In this document: one piece after another, positions 31,993 to 43,297 of the stretch | Layout: each line of letters opens with the position of its first letter | How positions within the stretch are numbered: position 1 is the stretch's first letter | Assembly: GCA_013146195.2 (NCBI GenBank) | Contig: CM028380.1 | Span: 85,252,049 to 85,316,048, forward strand | Length of the DNA: 64,000 bases | Reading direction: 5' to 3' | From: Codonopsis lanceolata | Lineage: Eukaryota; Streptophyta; Magnoliopsida; Asterales; Campanulaceae | Program-made: the position numbers and the translations under genes | The notes under the pieces: model-generated | Told to the model about the DNA's origin: nothing | The model's input: only the letters and a program-made list of their open reading frames with translations | Database searches by the model: none

Positions 31993-32703
31993 CCAAGCAG
32001 TTAAGCACTTAAGATTTGATCGGTAGGAGGCGGCACTTGGCTAAGTTGGTTTGGGTTGGTCTCTCTCCGTTCTCTAATTGCGCTGGGAAGTGGCCAAGTG
32101 GGAACATGACTTCTGGACATGGAGAAATGGAGAATCAAATGGGAATTGGGAGGGATGAGGGAGTCTCAGTGGGGGCCAGGGGAAAGAGAGTGAGTGAGAT
32201 AGACTGATAGTGACATTAATAAGTAAAGTTAAAGTAGTTGTCTTGTTGACTTTGTACCTTTAGTAGGGGTAGGGATCTAACAAAAAATTTTGGAGGGTTT
32301 AATTGTCAAAAACTATAAACTTACTTCCATTTTTTTCCCCAGCGGCGTACACACGTACAGTACACTTGCATCCGCCGTGGTCTTCATTACTTCTCTCTTT
32401 TCGTTGTTTTGTGGGAATTGAAGGAGTAATCAGATATTTGCTACAACCATGTGAAAATAGATCATTGAAGTACAAAACAACATAATTACCTCAAAGAGAA
32501 AAACAAGAGATATCTATCAAAAGTCAATAAGATCTTCAAATTCATCATGGCAAAGGTCACAGAAAAATTTAACCCAATCAATTTATAATACATATTATTC
32601 TTTTCATTTCATTACTTGTACATATCCATCAAATGTGAAAATAAAAAAAGATTTGCTCGAATACTGTAATACAAAAAAATAAAAATAAATGTTCCAACTG
32701 GAT
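31993..32703. other. Non-coding, nothing recognised
   Basis: Mixed-composition sequence (somewhat GC-richer at 32020-32200) with only short open frames. No motif, repeat or RNA gene was recognised. Confidence 0.45.
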
Positions 32704-33020
32704 TAATTAGCTCTCAAACTCTCGCTTGTGATATAATTTTCGAGCACATCCTCTCTTCTATGGTCATGTAATTGAAATGTGTACATTTGGGTTAGCTTTT
32801 GGAAAATGCAGCAACCGTCAAGTGGTCTATTGTCGTCTCAGACACGAATGCTCATGTTCTCCAAAACACAACCATACTTGAGAAGATATGTGACCACTGT
32901 CCCTATACACGAGAAGCCATCGTAGCCCTTCACCTCCACCACCCTTAGTGTCTTCCTCACACATTCAAATGCAATTGGTCATGAATTGGTGTTCTTCCAG
33001 TTATATGGGGCATCGACTCC
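32704..33020 (-). pseudogene. F-box/FBD-type protein, last exon remnant
   Basis: A TTTTTCAG acceptor precedes an exon reading GVDAPYNWKNTNS, stop, PIAFECVRKTLRVVEVKGYD, then TVVTYLLKYGCVLENMSIRV, stop, then a tail ending ESLRAN and TAA (32706-32704). CVRKTLRVVEVKGY and YLLKYGCVLENMSI match the FBD domain found at the C-terminus of plant F-box/LRR proteins (SCF ubiquitin ligase substrate adaptors). In-frame TGA codons at 32981-32979 and 32840-32838 make it a pseudogene. No F-box exon is identified upstream; a short minus-strand frame at 33586-33395 is too weak to join to it. This is the only host-like gene trace seen. Confidence 0.65.
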
Positions 33021-33804
33021 CTGAAAAAGTGATCAATTAATCCAACGCAAATAACTATTTCAGAGTCAAGAACAACCCTGAACAAAAAAATAAAAATACA
33101 TGTAACTGATTTCTCCAAACACACAAAAAGAAGAATTCTTATAACCTATCAGAATTCAAAAAACGGCAAAGATTTCAGAAGGTAAAATATAAACCAAAAA
33201 TGGATTCCAAGTCCACTGATCAAGATATAAACTGATGAGCGAATCTGATCACTTATGGTAACGATTGTGGGATAAAAATTAAGGGAAGTTCCATTTGGAG
33301 AGATCTGTTCAATAAAATCAACCATTGATCATAAATGACTCATTAAGGGTCCGTAGAAATTATCGACACATACATGAAAAAGGATCAGATCATTTCAGAG
33401 AAAAAAAGGAAGGAAAAAAAAACTTGGTGAGTACCAATTTTTCGATGAGTTGTTGGTACGATTCTCGAAACATCTTAGCATCTCTGAAAAGCAATCATCT
33501 TCATCTTCATCCTTAACTAAAATATTCATCGCCGCCAAACAATGGAAAATTGTGGTGGCTGTGGCAATTAGGTGATTGTTACGCAATTGTTTAGCTGTAT
33601 ATATAGTTGAAATTAGGGCAATTTACATCGGCAATTGTTTGCTGGCTAATAAATAGGCATGACTCTTTTTTAAATTACAGCCACTGCTTTTCATTTTCAT
33701 GCTTTCACTTTCATCTTACCAATTAATCACTTCAGTCATTTCTTAAGTTGTGATTATTTAATAAGGATAAAATAATATTAGTACAAAAAACTATTTATAA
33801 CCTA
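33021..33804. other. Non-coding between FBD remnant and SIRE LTR
   Basis: AT-rich with low coding potential. The minus frame at 33586-33395 (MNILVKDEDEDDCFSEMLRC) could be an upstream exon of the FBD gene but carries no recognisable domain. Confidence 0.35.
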
Positions 33805-35071
33805 TGTGGGTCCCAATGAGCACAATAATAAGCTAGAAGGAGGGGGGGTTGAATAGCTTATTAACACTTTAAAACTTTTAAAGTAAGTTCCTTGAAAGTT
33901 ACTTGCAATCTATGAAAAGAATCAAGTAGCGGAAGACCTTCAAGAAAATTGTTCCAGGTCTGCCGATAAGGACTACCGGTAGACCTTTTACAGATTACTT
34001 AAGTTCTGCTGAAATGGATGAAGTAAACAATGAAATTGAGTAGTTCAATAATTAAACAGACAGAAGGAAATAACACAAGTATTTTGGGATGGTTCACACT
34101 ATAATGAGTGCTACGTCCACCACCAAGGCAGTCAACCTTGGATTTAAATTGTGCACTATGTTTTCCACTTAGATCAATTACAAAGAATATCCCTAATGGA
34201 TCGTGTACAAAATATTGACTTGTGTTTGGGTCTAGGGAATTAAATATCTGTAAATACAAGATATTTAATTCGTGCAGAAGTATAGTTAAAGGAAGTAAAC
34301 AACAAGAAGAATAAAACAATAAATGTTGAAGAGCAGCTTCTTGTTGTTTGACGAGGACTTCTAGATCTGTTGAGGATCTATTGAATGCACTGAGCTGAAA
34401 GACTTGGAGTTGTGTAGATTCAGAGCAATTCTTTAAGTGTTCGATTGATTCTGTACAGTTGTCTCTGTTCCAGTCTTCAATGGCAGTATTTAAAGCAGGT
34501 GCACTTCAAAAGATCCGTTGGAGAAGACGAAGACTTCAACAGCTCTTTTTATAAACGCATTAAATGCATGGGGCTGTCAGTCAAGTAATTTCGTCTTCAC
34601 AGATAACTAGAGCAGATAATCATTTCTGAGATCTTCAAAAAGGTGGGCGATTTGGTGTCAGATCTGAGAGATGAAGCATAAAGTAGGGGACAGTGCACTT
34701 TCTTGCTTTGCTCGGACGAAAAGTATTCCTGCTTTTCGGAAAGTTGCTTTCGGCGGCTTGACATGTCAGGAAAAGACTTGGATTAATTCAAATATCATAA
34801 GTTTGAATTAATCCAGCTAGCTTTGATCTGGGGAGGACACGTAGAAGCAGATCAGCTGGACACGAGGTCTACCGATCTTAAGCTTTGAGCAGGTCTTCCG
34901 GTGAAGCAGAGAAGTGGTCTTCCGATGATCCTGAAAAGGGTCCTACAAAAACTATACAAGGCAAAGTTCTATACACAGTTGCCACGCTAATCGATACGCA
35001 GCCCGATTAGCCACTGAAGTATAAAACTAAAGTAATGTACTGATCAGATATAAATTTAACAAGAATTAACA
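33805..35071 (-). repeat. 3' LTR of the SIRE-like element
   Basis: Inferred from structure: on the element strand it starts TGTTAATTCTTG directly after the polypurine tract and ends GGGACCCACA at 33805 (1267 bp). The second copy is not in the window, so the outer boundary is set by the TG...CA ends and by the C/G run 33839-33849 typically near this end. Outer flank is ACCTA. Confidence 0.65.
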
Positions 35072-35423
35072 ATCTCCTCCTATTTATATCTGGTCATCAT
35101 TACTACAAATGAGGGTTTTAAAACAAGCTATTTAATAGATAATAGCATGTCTGAGAAAGTTTATATATATTACGTAATCGGTAGACATGCCTCTATTAAA
35201 CAGAATAACACCTCAGATGCAAGGGACTAATCTAAGTGCATACAAGAATAAGAGAGTCAAAGAATAGCACACAGATCAGCAGCAGTTTAAATCAATTTAA
35301 ACTAAATGTTTAAATTCTCATATAGATAAACAATAAAGCAGCAAGAATTTAAACAATATAATTTTTGAAAAAGCAAGTAATCATCTGTATTCATAAACAA
35401 GATGTTTACATTTGACAGAGTTT

Positions 35424-35957
35424 TCAAAAATAAGATAAATACAAAGGAAAGGGAAGAAAAGATACAAAAGCTACCATGGTCTTTTCCCTTTGCCTTTGTC
35501 TGCAGCCTCCTTTTCTCTTCTTTCTCGCTCTAGCTCTTCCATTCTTCTTTGGTATTCGGCATCGCATCGCTTGGAGGTCTCGTGGAACGAGAACGGTAGT
35601 CGGTTCTTCACGAAGACGGCTGTTCTCTTCCATCAGCATTCTGTTGATAGATCTCATTTGTTTCTCCTCCGTGATGGCCAGATCACGATCCCGGTTGGCA
35701 TTCATAATGTCATGAGCAGAGTTTCGAGCGAGGTTGTTGAGTTCCATAATAGGAGTACGACCGTGGCTAAGATGGAGAGTGATGGCGTGGAAGAGCTCGT
35801 AGAAAATGGAACCTATGATACGGCAGCCTTCATCTCGTTGAGCTTCTACGTTGATCTTGACATCAGTGAAGTCGTGCCGCATCTGTCCAAAACGAGTCCA
35901 GACATCCTCTTGAAATTGTCGAAGAGTAGTGGCGGTCCTGGGCCTTGGCCATTGCAA
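35424..35957 (-). pseudogene. C-terminal part of the SIRE 3' ORF, coiled-coil rich
   Basis: A 177-codon open frame: RQFQEDVWTRFGQMRHDFTD, then a mixed stretch, then ITEEKQMRSINRMLMEENSR and a basic tail with RARARKKRKGG. It resembles the last part of the extra ORF that lies between pol and 3' LTR in SIRE-type copia elements (sometimes called env-like). It continues upstream into the decayed Pro-rich part, so the first ATG here is probably not the real start. Confidence 0.5.
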
Positions 35958-38290
35958 AGGTACTTCAGCGCGTAGATATGCTAGTGAGTTCGCCCGGCCG
36001 GTAGATGGCGTCTAGCCGACAAAATTTCAAAGGCATTGGCCGATTGGAAGTAGATGCTTGGCCAATGTGAATGGTGTCGGCAGAGGCAGAGTCTGCAGGC
36101 CTGATGGTCTGTTGGATATGGGGAGTTCTGGAGGCAGAAGAGGATGAGTCTTGGGTTGGTATGGTTTTTGTGGAAGAGGATAGGGTTATAGGGGAGGGAG
36201 GAGGGGGAGTTGGTGGGAAGAGGTGAATAGATCTGCTACTGATGCAAGCTCGAAGAGGAACTTGGCAGCAGCAGGGTCTAAGGGTTGTGGTGTGGTTGAA
36301 GAAGTTGGTTGGGATTAGGGTGGTGAGGAGGTGTGGGATGGGTCGTGAGTAGTTAAAGGGTGAAGGAGGAGGAGGAGTTGGGGTTCTGGCTCCTCCTCAT
36401 TTTGAGGCTCCTCGAGGGATAGACTCCTCAGGAGGTGGTGAATTCCTCTGAGTAGATGACTCAGAAGGAATAGATGATGGGCTGACAGGTATAGTTGAAG
36501 GGTTGACAGGTAAGGTTTGGGCGTCGGTAGTTGGTTGGGGTTCGGTAGTTGGTTGGTGGTAGAGGGTCAGGTAGCTCTCCTTTTCTTCCTCAGGCTGAAT
36601 AGGAGACTCACCGCTTCATTGGTAGAGGTTGGAGGGATCGCCGTGGCTGGTCTTCAAAGGTTTTACGAAGTCTCCTTCGTTTAGGTTTGGGAGTGGAGTG
36701 CGGGGAGGTGGTGGAAGGAGGTTGGCCGGATTGGGTGAGAGGATGGTTTGGCTTGGGTAGATGGAGGAGAGGAATGGCTGGATTGGCCCGGTGCCTTCTT
36801 CTTCGGCCTTCCTTCATCTCCTTCCTTATCCATTTGGCCTCGCTCCTCTTCAGTGGAGGTGCCACTTCCCGGCCTTGTCTTCTTGGCTTTGCCTTTGGGC
36901 TGCTATTTTGGACCTTATCGGCCAGCTCGCCTCATCGGCCCACCTTTGGCCTTTAGATGGATGCCCGTGGCCACTTGTTCATCAAACTTGGCGAGGCCTT
37001 TTGAAGGACTTGCTTGCAGCCTACATGTGCTTCCATATTGAAGCGGGTGACCAAGATAGGTGCGAGGCTTGGCCACTTTGTCAAGAGAGACAGCGGTAGA
37101 CCTTTCTCGCATTCCGGCGCTTGTTCTCGTATTCGTGTATTTACCGAAAAACGAGGTCGTGAGTTGTTTGTCCTTGCCACCGTATACAACTCATCTTCTT
37201 TCAAAGAAGAGTTGATGGCTGCATCATCCCTTAAAAGGGCGTTGATCGCCCTCGAAGGGCGTTTGCAAGTGGGGTTGCTCTTTGCTTTCTCCACCCAACG
37301 CTTTAGCTCGTCGAAGATGATGAGCCCCCGCTTGAGACAAGTCAGAAATATAGCACTTGTCGGTCGATTGATCTGGCTGGCAAGAAACATGTCATGTGCT
37401 CCACTCTTGAATAGAAGCCCCTTTTAGAAGGTGGCCGGTGCAGACGCCAAGAGGGAACAAGTTTCGAGCATTTTCCTCGAGGCTCCTGAGAGCATCTACC
37501 CCTCATGGCTTCCTGTGCATGTAAAGCCTCACCGTGGTTGCTTGAAATAGCTCCTCCGTAATGCACGCCAATGATGGTGGAAATAGATTTGGCGGTGAGA
37601 TGGGACGGCCTCGAATCCACCCACGAAGAGCGCCCCGTTCATGAGCTCCATTCGTTGATAAAATTCTTCGCGCCAGAAGATACCGTAAGTTTTGTCGTTG
37701 AGGCGTAAGAGGGGCGTAATCCCGAGGCGCCCATATCCTCGCAAGCTTTTACTCCTAAGGCGGAAATAGAGTTGATTGACGTAAGGTCAATGCACATGCC
37801 CGAATGTATAGCTTGGGGTCCAAAGCGACAATGATGTCAGCGGCGTGATAGGTTGGATATCCCGGAAGATTGATGTTTGAACCGGGAGGAATGACTTTTC
37901 GAGGTCAAAAGCCTTCCCATTGTCGCTTGGATTTTGAGGTTCTTGCCTGAAAGAAAAACAAAATAAAGTTAGGGCTTTTCATCTAGACATCTAAACAAGT
38001 AGGAATTTCAAAGTTTTCCAAAATAATTCGAAATTTTCAACCCAAAAACTTGAAACCCTAGAATGTTTAGAGAATCCACACTCGAGAAAACATAATGTAA
38101 GTTTTCATAAGAATGAACAATGAATAAACAAAAACGATCGTTAGTATTCAAGATTGTACAACAATGGCGAATCACCGTATGAACTCGAAAATGACTTAGA
38201 ATTCCAAAAGAATTTTAAGTTTATATTGAAATGCGAGCGATACATGGAAAATTACGAGTAGAGTAGAGATAAACGTACTCATTGTTGAAG
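35958..38290 (-). pseudogene. Decayed 3' extra ORF of the SIRE-like element
   Basis: Minus-strand fragments in shifting frames: VALDPKLYIRACALTLRQ (about 37830-37775), REEFYQRMELMNGALFVGGF, SQINRPTSAIFLTCLKRGL, FDELKRWVEKAK and NTRIREQAPECEKGLPLSLL (37390-36953), then a basic Pro-rich segment (36865-36608) and Pro/Ser/Thr-rich sequence to 36000. The + strand frames across the same region are antisense shadows. I do not recognise a catalytic domain. An intron-like stretch (37950-38290) separates it from pol. Confidence 0.5.
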
Positions 38291-38639
38291 ATGAGAAGAA
38301 GAAACAAGAAGAAGAACGTGAATTTGCGAGAAAAGTAGTTACGCAGAGAGAGAGAGAAAAGTTTACGGTCAGGGTTTCGTAAAGTTTGGAAATGACGGTT
38401 CGAGGACTATTTAAAGGTGAGAAAATATCAGTTTTGAAAAAGCGGGAACTTAAGATATTTTCTTAAGTACCAATTTTGTCCTTGACCCCTTTTATTGCTT
38501 TAGAAACCTCTTTAGCAGAAAATAGACTAAGTAAGAGTACTAACCTTTAGGTCTTCGGTAAGAAAGAAGAACTTACGTCTTCCGATTAGTCTATCTTTGG
38601 TTCTACCTAAGTATGAAAGAAATATTATCAAAATATTGA

Positions 38640-40124
38640 AATTAAGCAAGAGGATCAATCATACCAAGATTTCTCCTTAAATAAGCAAACCCGGTGGCAT
38701 CCGGTGGTTTTGTGAGAATGTTCCGCCAATTGATGCTCGCTTGGAACATATTCCGCATCGATGTTACCTTTTTCCACATGATCTTGAGAAAATGATAACG
38801 AATATCAATGTGCTTTGTCTTTGAATGCATCATCGATTTTTGGAGGCCGAGATAGGCGATGTGTTGTCACACATGATTGGGCGGTTTTCGTCTTGATGTT
38901 GTAGTCCACCAATTGTTGCTTCATCCATAGCAGATTGAGAGCAACAAATGGTACGCTTGCTTAAAAAGACAATATATTACGCTTACGTGGTTGAGTTTGC
39001 CAGCGATCCTTGTTTCTTGCAAGACCATGAGACAGTCCGTTTCAAGAAATTGACAAGTCCCTGGTGCTTCTTCTCGCTCACTGCTTGGTTGAAGTCATAA
39101 TCTGCATCGAGTATCCAACTAAATTGAAGTTGTTGGATTTTGAATACGGATGCCTAGATTTGTTGTTTTTGAAACATATCGATGATACGTTTGGCGCTAG
39201 CAAATGTGACTCCTTTGATCTGAAATCTAGCACAAACACAAACAAAGAAACATAATGTCGTTCATTAGCGAAGGTAAAGAAGTGAACCTATGATTCCTCG
39301 ATACTTGGTCATGTTCTCTTGTTTTTCCTTTTCATCTTTGTCAAGATGGCACGGTAGACATTGGAGTTTCAAACTTTGGTCAATCAAGACCAAACTTCTT
39401 GATTAGTTCCTTTTCATAGTTTGGTTTGGTCGATGAAGATTCCGCCTCAAGTCCGTTGTATCTCAGCCCTAGAAAATAGGTAAGTTCGCCCATCATGCTC
39501 ATCTCGAACTTGCTTTGCATCGCCCTCGAATCTTTTGCAATGTGCTTTGGTTAGTTGATCCAAAGATGATGTCGCCCACATAGATTTGTACTGTAAGAGA
39601 ATGGCCTTGTGCTTGAGGATGAATAAAGTAGTGTCGATTCTTCCTCTCACGAATCCTTGTTCAATTAAGAACTTGGATAGAGTTTCATACCAAGCCTAGG
39701 AGCTTGCTTCAGCCGTAGAGAGCTTTCTTGAGTCGGTAGACGTGGTCCGATGCTTCGTGAGATGACAAATCCTCGGAGGTTGTTCCATCGATACGCTTGA
39801 AGATCACCTCGTAAAGGCACTCTTAACATCCATCCGATACACTTTGAAGTCCATGAACGAGGCATAAGCTAGAAAGATCACGTTTATTCAGCAATAGGAG
39901 CAAATGTTTCATCAAAGTCAATTCCCTTCTTCCGCCGGTAGCCCCGAGCAACCAATCTAGCTTTGCTCTCGTGACATTTCCATCTTCATCTCTTTTATTT
40001 CTTGAATACCTACTTGGTGCCGATGATCGGATGATCACCGGTCTTTGAACTAAGCTCCACACCTTACATCTTTCAAACCGGTTCAGCTCTTCTTGCATAG
40101 CTTCAATCCAGCTTATGATCTTCG
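38640..40124 (-). pseudogene. Copia reverse transcriptase and RNase H, frame-broken
   Basis: Reading from the gap: SWIEAMQEELNRFERCKVWS then RNKRDEDGNVTRAKL (40110-39950) is the copia RT start. LQIYVGDIIFGSTNQSTLQK (about 39590-39530) is the catalytic region, with VGDI where VDDI is expected. FIDQT and YEKELIKKFGLD follow (about 39440-39390). The end, HSKTKHIDIRYHFLK then TKPPDATGFAYLRRNLGMID (38833-38645), is the RNase H C-terminus. One-base gaps and gains recur every few tens of bases. Confidence 0.85.
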
Positions 40125-40224
40125 NNNNNNNNNNNNNNNNNNNNNNNNNNNNNNNNNNNNNNNNNNNNNNNNNNNNNNNNNNNNNNNNNNNNNNNNNNNN
40201 NNNNNNNNNNNNNNNNNNNNNNNN
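40125..40224. other. Assembly gap, exactly 100 N
   Basis: A round 100-base run of N joins a copia pol fragment (left) to the inside of a Tekay LTR (right). The true distance is unknown. At least the missing 2.1 kb of the Tekay LTR and the 5' half of the copia element should lie here. Confidence 0.98.
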
Positions 40225-40636
40225 AACTTCCTTCATAAGGTTCGGTTGTCATGGCCGAACAAAGCCCCAAATGTTAGGTTGGCAGGGTAGAGCGATTCCT
40301 CGAGGCCATGCTTTAGGTCAAGGGTCAGTTGCACGTATCGCAGCATATATAAGGCATGTCAACTCAAGAAGCATTAGAATGAGTATCAAGGGTCTACAAA
40401 ACAATTATAAATGTCTCTCAAGGTCTTGGCTAAGTCCAAATATCAAAGCCAGAGCAAGAACAAGTCAATCTAGAGCATGCAAGGCAATAGGCGTTCGATA
40501 CAGACAATAACGGTTCGATCGAGGAATGCAATCGAGTCAATCATGTTAGGGATCTACTAGCATGTTAAAAACATATTCTAATCATGTTAAACATGTATGG
40601 AAGACAAGTATACAAGTAGGTTTCGGGTTCTCATCC
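40225..40636 (-). repeat. Remnant of the 3' LTR of Tekay 2
   Basis: Matches 51070-51482 of the right LTR with many small indels. The start reads TGAGAACCC where TGTGAGAACCC is expected, so two bases are missing. A polypurine tract (GTGGGGGAGGA on the element strand, 40637-40647) precedes it. Confidence 0.85.
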
Positions 40637-40649
40637 TCCCCCACTTAAA

Positions 40650-41777
40650 GGAATTTAGTCCCTAAATTCATACGAATCATCAAATAGGAAAGGATATCTT
40701 TCTTTCATATAGAGCTCGGTTTTCCAGTAGCTTCCTCAATGTCATGGTTCTTCCATAAAGACTTTCCTACTTGAGGATCCGCTTCGTTCTCAAGATTTGC
40801 TCCTTGAGTATCAAGTATCTCACGGTCTCGTCATAGGAAAGATCGGGTTCGAATGAAATCTCATAAATAGCAAGGACATGCGATTCATCTTTCAAGTATT
40901 TGCGTAGCATCGAGACATGGAATACATCGTGAACATGTCGATGAAGGTGGCAATGCTAGCCGATGCGCCCGAAGATCCAATCCTTTCTAAGATCTCAAAT
41001 GGCCCAATAAATCTGGGTGAAAGTTTGCCCTTCTTCCCAAATCGCTTAGTACCGCGGGAAGCATACTTTCAGAATACATGATCACCGACACGAAACTCTA
41101 AGTCACGTCTCCGGTTATGCTGCGTAGCTTTTCTGCACTTTTGGTAGCAATGCATCTCTAATCGGTTTCACACTCTCGGTATTTGTTGCACCATCTCGAA
41201 CCCCATAACTTAGCTTCACCAACTTCATCCCGACAAATCGGTGAGCGACACTTGCGCCCATCTGGCTTCGTATGGCGCCATTTCAATCTTGGGTAGTAAC
41301 TATTATAAGCAAATTCGACTAATGGCAAATGAGAATCCCAACTACCTTTAAAATCCATGGCACAAGCACGTAGCAAATCCTCTAGCACTTGGATCAATCT
41401 CTCGGTGACCATCCATGTGGGTGGCCGTCTTGAAATTCAACTTAATCCCAAGCTTCTTGTAAAGCATGCCAAAATCGAGAAGTAAACACAGGATCTCTAT
41501 CGATACAATGCTCTTGGAACACCATGTAGTCTCGATATCTGAACATACAATCTTTGCCAAGCTGACTCAAACTATAAGTCATCGCAATAGGAATAAAGTG
41601 TGATGATTTAGTCAATCTATCCTGACAACCCCACGCATCAAAACCTCGGCGATGCGTGGCAATCACGTCCACGAAATCCATGGTGATATGCTCCCATTTC
41701 CACTCACGTATCTCAGTGGTACGTAATAACCGGCCGGTCTCACGGTGTTCGGCTTTCACTGTTGACATGTCAAGCAT
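40650..41777 (-). pseudogene. Tekay 2 integrase and chromodomain
   Basis: Integrase core: WKWEHITMDFV (first catalytic Asp), DRLTKSSHFIPIAMTYS, then CIDRDPVFTSRFWHALQEAW (second Asp) in 41777-41442. A second frame (41412-41158) has TERLIQVLEDLLRACAMDF with the third catalytic residue region, HLPLVEFAYNSYY and GRKCRSPICRDEVGEAKLWG. Further fragments to 40650 correspond to the integrase C-terminus (FGKKGKLSPRFIG-like) and chromodomain, matching 18490-18960 of Tekay 1. It is split by frameshifts. Confidence 0.82.
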
Positions 41778-42239
41778 CTAGATACGTACTCTGCGATCTC
41801 TCTCTCATTCCATTCCACCAAAAGCGTCTCTTCAAGTCCTATACATTTTAGTACTCCTGGATGTATAGTGTGCTTGGCCTTGTGAGCCTCATCAAGAACC
41901 ATACGCTTAACTCCGCCATCGGTGGCGAGGAGCAAACTCTACCTCGAAAAGTCAAAATCCCATCGGTGTTCATAGCAAACTCCGGTGTCTTACCATCACC
42001 CAAACCATCAATAATTTTCCTCAACTCGGATCGTGCTTTGAGCTTCCTTAATCAACCCAAACAAAGCAAGCGTGTAGCACGCACACTAGCAAAGACAACA
42101 CTATGCTCTCAGGCTGGACTCCATTCGCGGACATCCTCGAGCATCTTCCATTCTCTCATCATCAAGCAAGACATGTACACTTTCCTACTCAAGGCATCGG
42201 CAACAACATTAGCCTTCCTGGATGATACAAGATAGTGCA

Positions 42240-43297
42240 GTCGTGATCCTTAAGCTTCTCCATCCATCGTCTACGTCGCATGTTCAACTCCTACTGCGAA
42301 AGAGATACTTTAAACTCTTGTGATCGGTATATATTTCAAACTTAGCTCCATAAAGATAATGCTTCCACTTATGAAGTGCAAATATGATGGCGGCTAACTT
42401 CGAGATCATCGTCGGATAATTACGCTCATGAGGTGATAACTTCCTCGAAGCATAGGCAATAACTCTCCCATTACGCATAAGCCGCCAACCCAAGCCTTCT
42501 AGTGAAGCGTCGCTATAAATAACAAAGTTCTCGAACCATTAGGCAACGCTAAGATAGGAGCGCGTAGTCAACCTTCTCTTCAATTCACGAAAACTAGCCT
42601 CGCTTATCACTCCATATAAAAGAAGAATTCTTACGTGTCAATTTAGTCATCGGTAGCGATCTTGAAAACCCCTCGATAAACCTACGGTAATAACACGCCA
42701 AGCCCAGAAACTACGGACTTCGGTCACCGTACTAGGCGTCTTCCACTTAGTGTCGCCTCGACCTTGGATGGATCCTGCTATACCATCGCTAGACACCACG
42801 TGTCCTAGAAAAGCAACTTGTTCGGCAGCCGGAAAGCACACTTACTTGAACTTCGCGTAAAGCTTCTTCTCACATAAGATCGAAGAACCTCTCAAGTGAA
42901 TCTCATGCTCCTCTCGTGACCAGTACACGAGGATATCATCAATAAACACAACCACAAAGCAATCAAGATATTCATGAAACACCTATTCATTAAATCCATA
43001 AAAGCCGAGGTGCATTAAATCGAACCAAAGGCATAACCACGAACTCATAATGGCCATAACGTGTAAGAAAGGCTGTCTTTGGAACATCCTCCTCTCGAAC
43101 TCTCAGCGATAATAGCCACTCCTCAAGTCAAACTTGGAATAAACAAGCGAGCCTCGAAGTTGATCAAAGAAAGATCATCGAATGTGTGCAAGGGATACTG
43201 GATTCTTGATAGTAACTTTGGTTCAGCTGTCGGTAATCTATCTGGCGAAGTAAACTACCATCTTTCTTTCTCACGAATAATACCGGTGCACCCGGTG
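42240..43297 (-). pseudogene. Tekay 2 reverse transcriptase (C-terminal part) and RNase H
   Basis: From the solo LTR edge: PGAPVLFVRKKDGSLLRQID then YRQLNQ (43290-43210); the catalytic box FIDD followed by ILVY is intact at 42946-42935; FLGHVVSSDGI then KWKTPSTVTEVRSF (42841-42700) is the RT thumb. RNase H (42493-42284) reads GRVIAYASRKLSPHERNYPT, AIIFALHKWKHYLYG and IYTDHKSLKYLF. Frameshifts separate the parts. Confidence 0.85.

Larger units (their letters stand above)
33805..40124 (-). mobile_element. SIRE-like Ty1/copia element, 3' half, ends at assembly gap
   Basis: On the minus strand: copia RT and RNase H fragments (40124-38640), a long 3' region with an extra ORF (38290-35424), a polypurine tract (AGGAGGAGATTG ending at 35072) and a 3' LTR (35071-33805). 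The long 3' coding region after RNase H, the GGGGGAG-like tract and the C-run near the LTR end suggest the SIRE lineage. Upstream pol, gag and 5' LTR are lost in the N gap. Frames are broken by many one-base indels. Confidence 0.8.

Noticed and set aside
33395..33586. Upstream exon of the FBD gene
   Set aside because: Possible by position, but it has no domain signal and no convincing splice partner.
35476..37427. Long + strand open frames at 35490-35975, 36748-37099 and 37014-37427
   Set aside because: They are antisense to the SIRE 3' ORF and carry no recognisable motif.
41861..42235. 124-codon + strand frame
   Set aside because: Antisense to the RNase H-integrase spacer of Tekay 2, with no motif.
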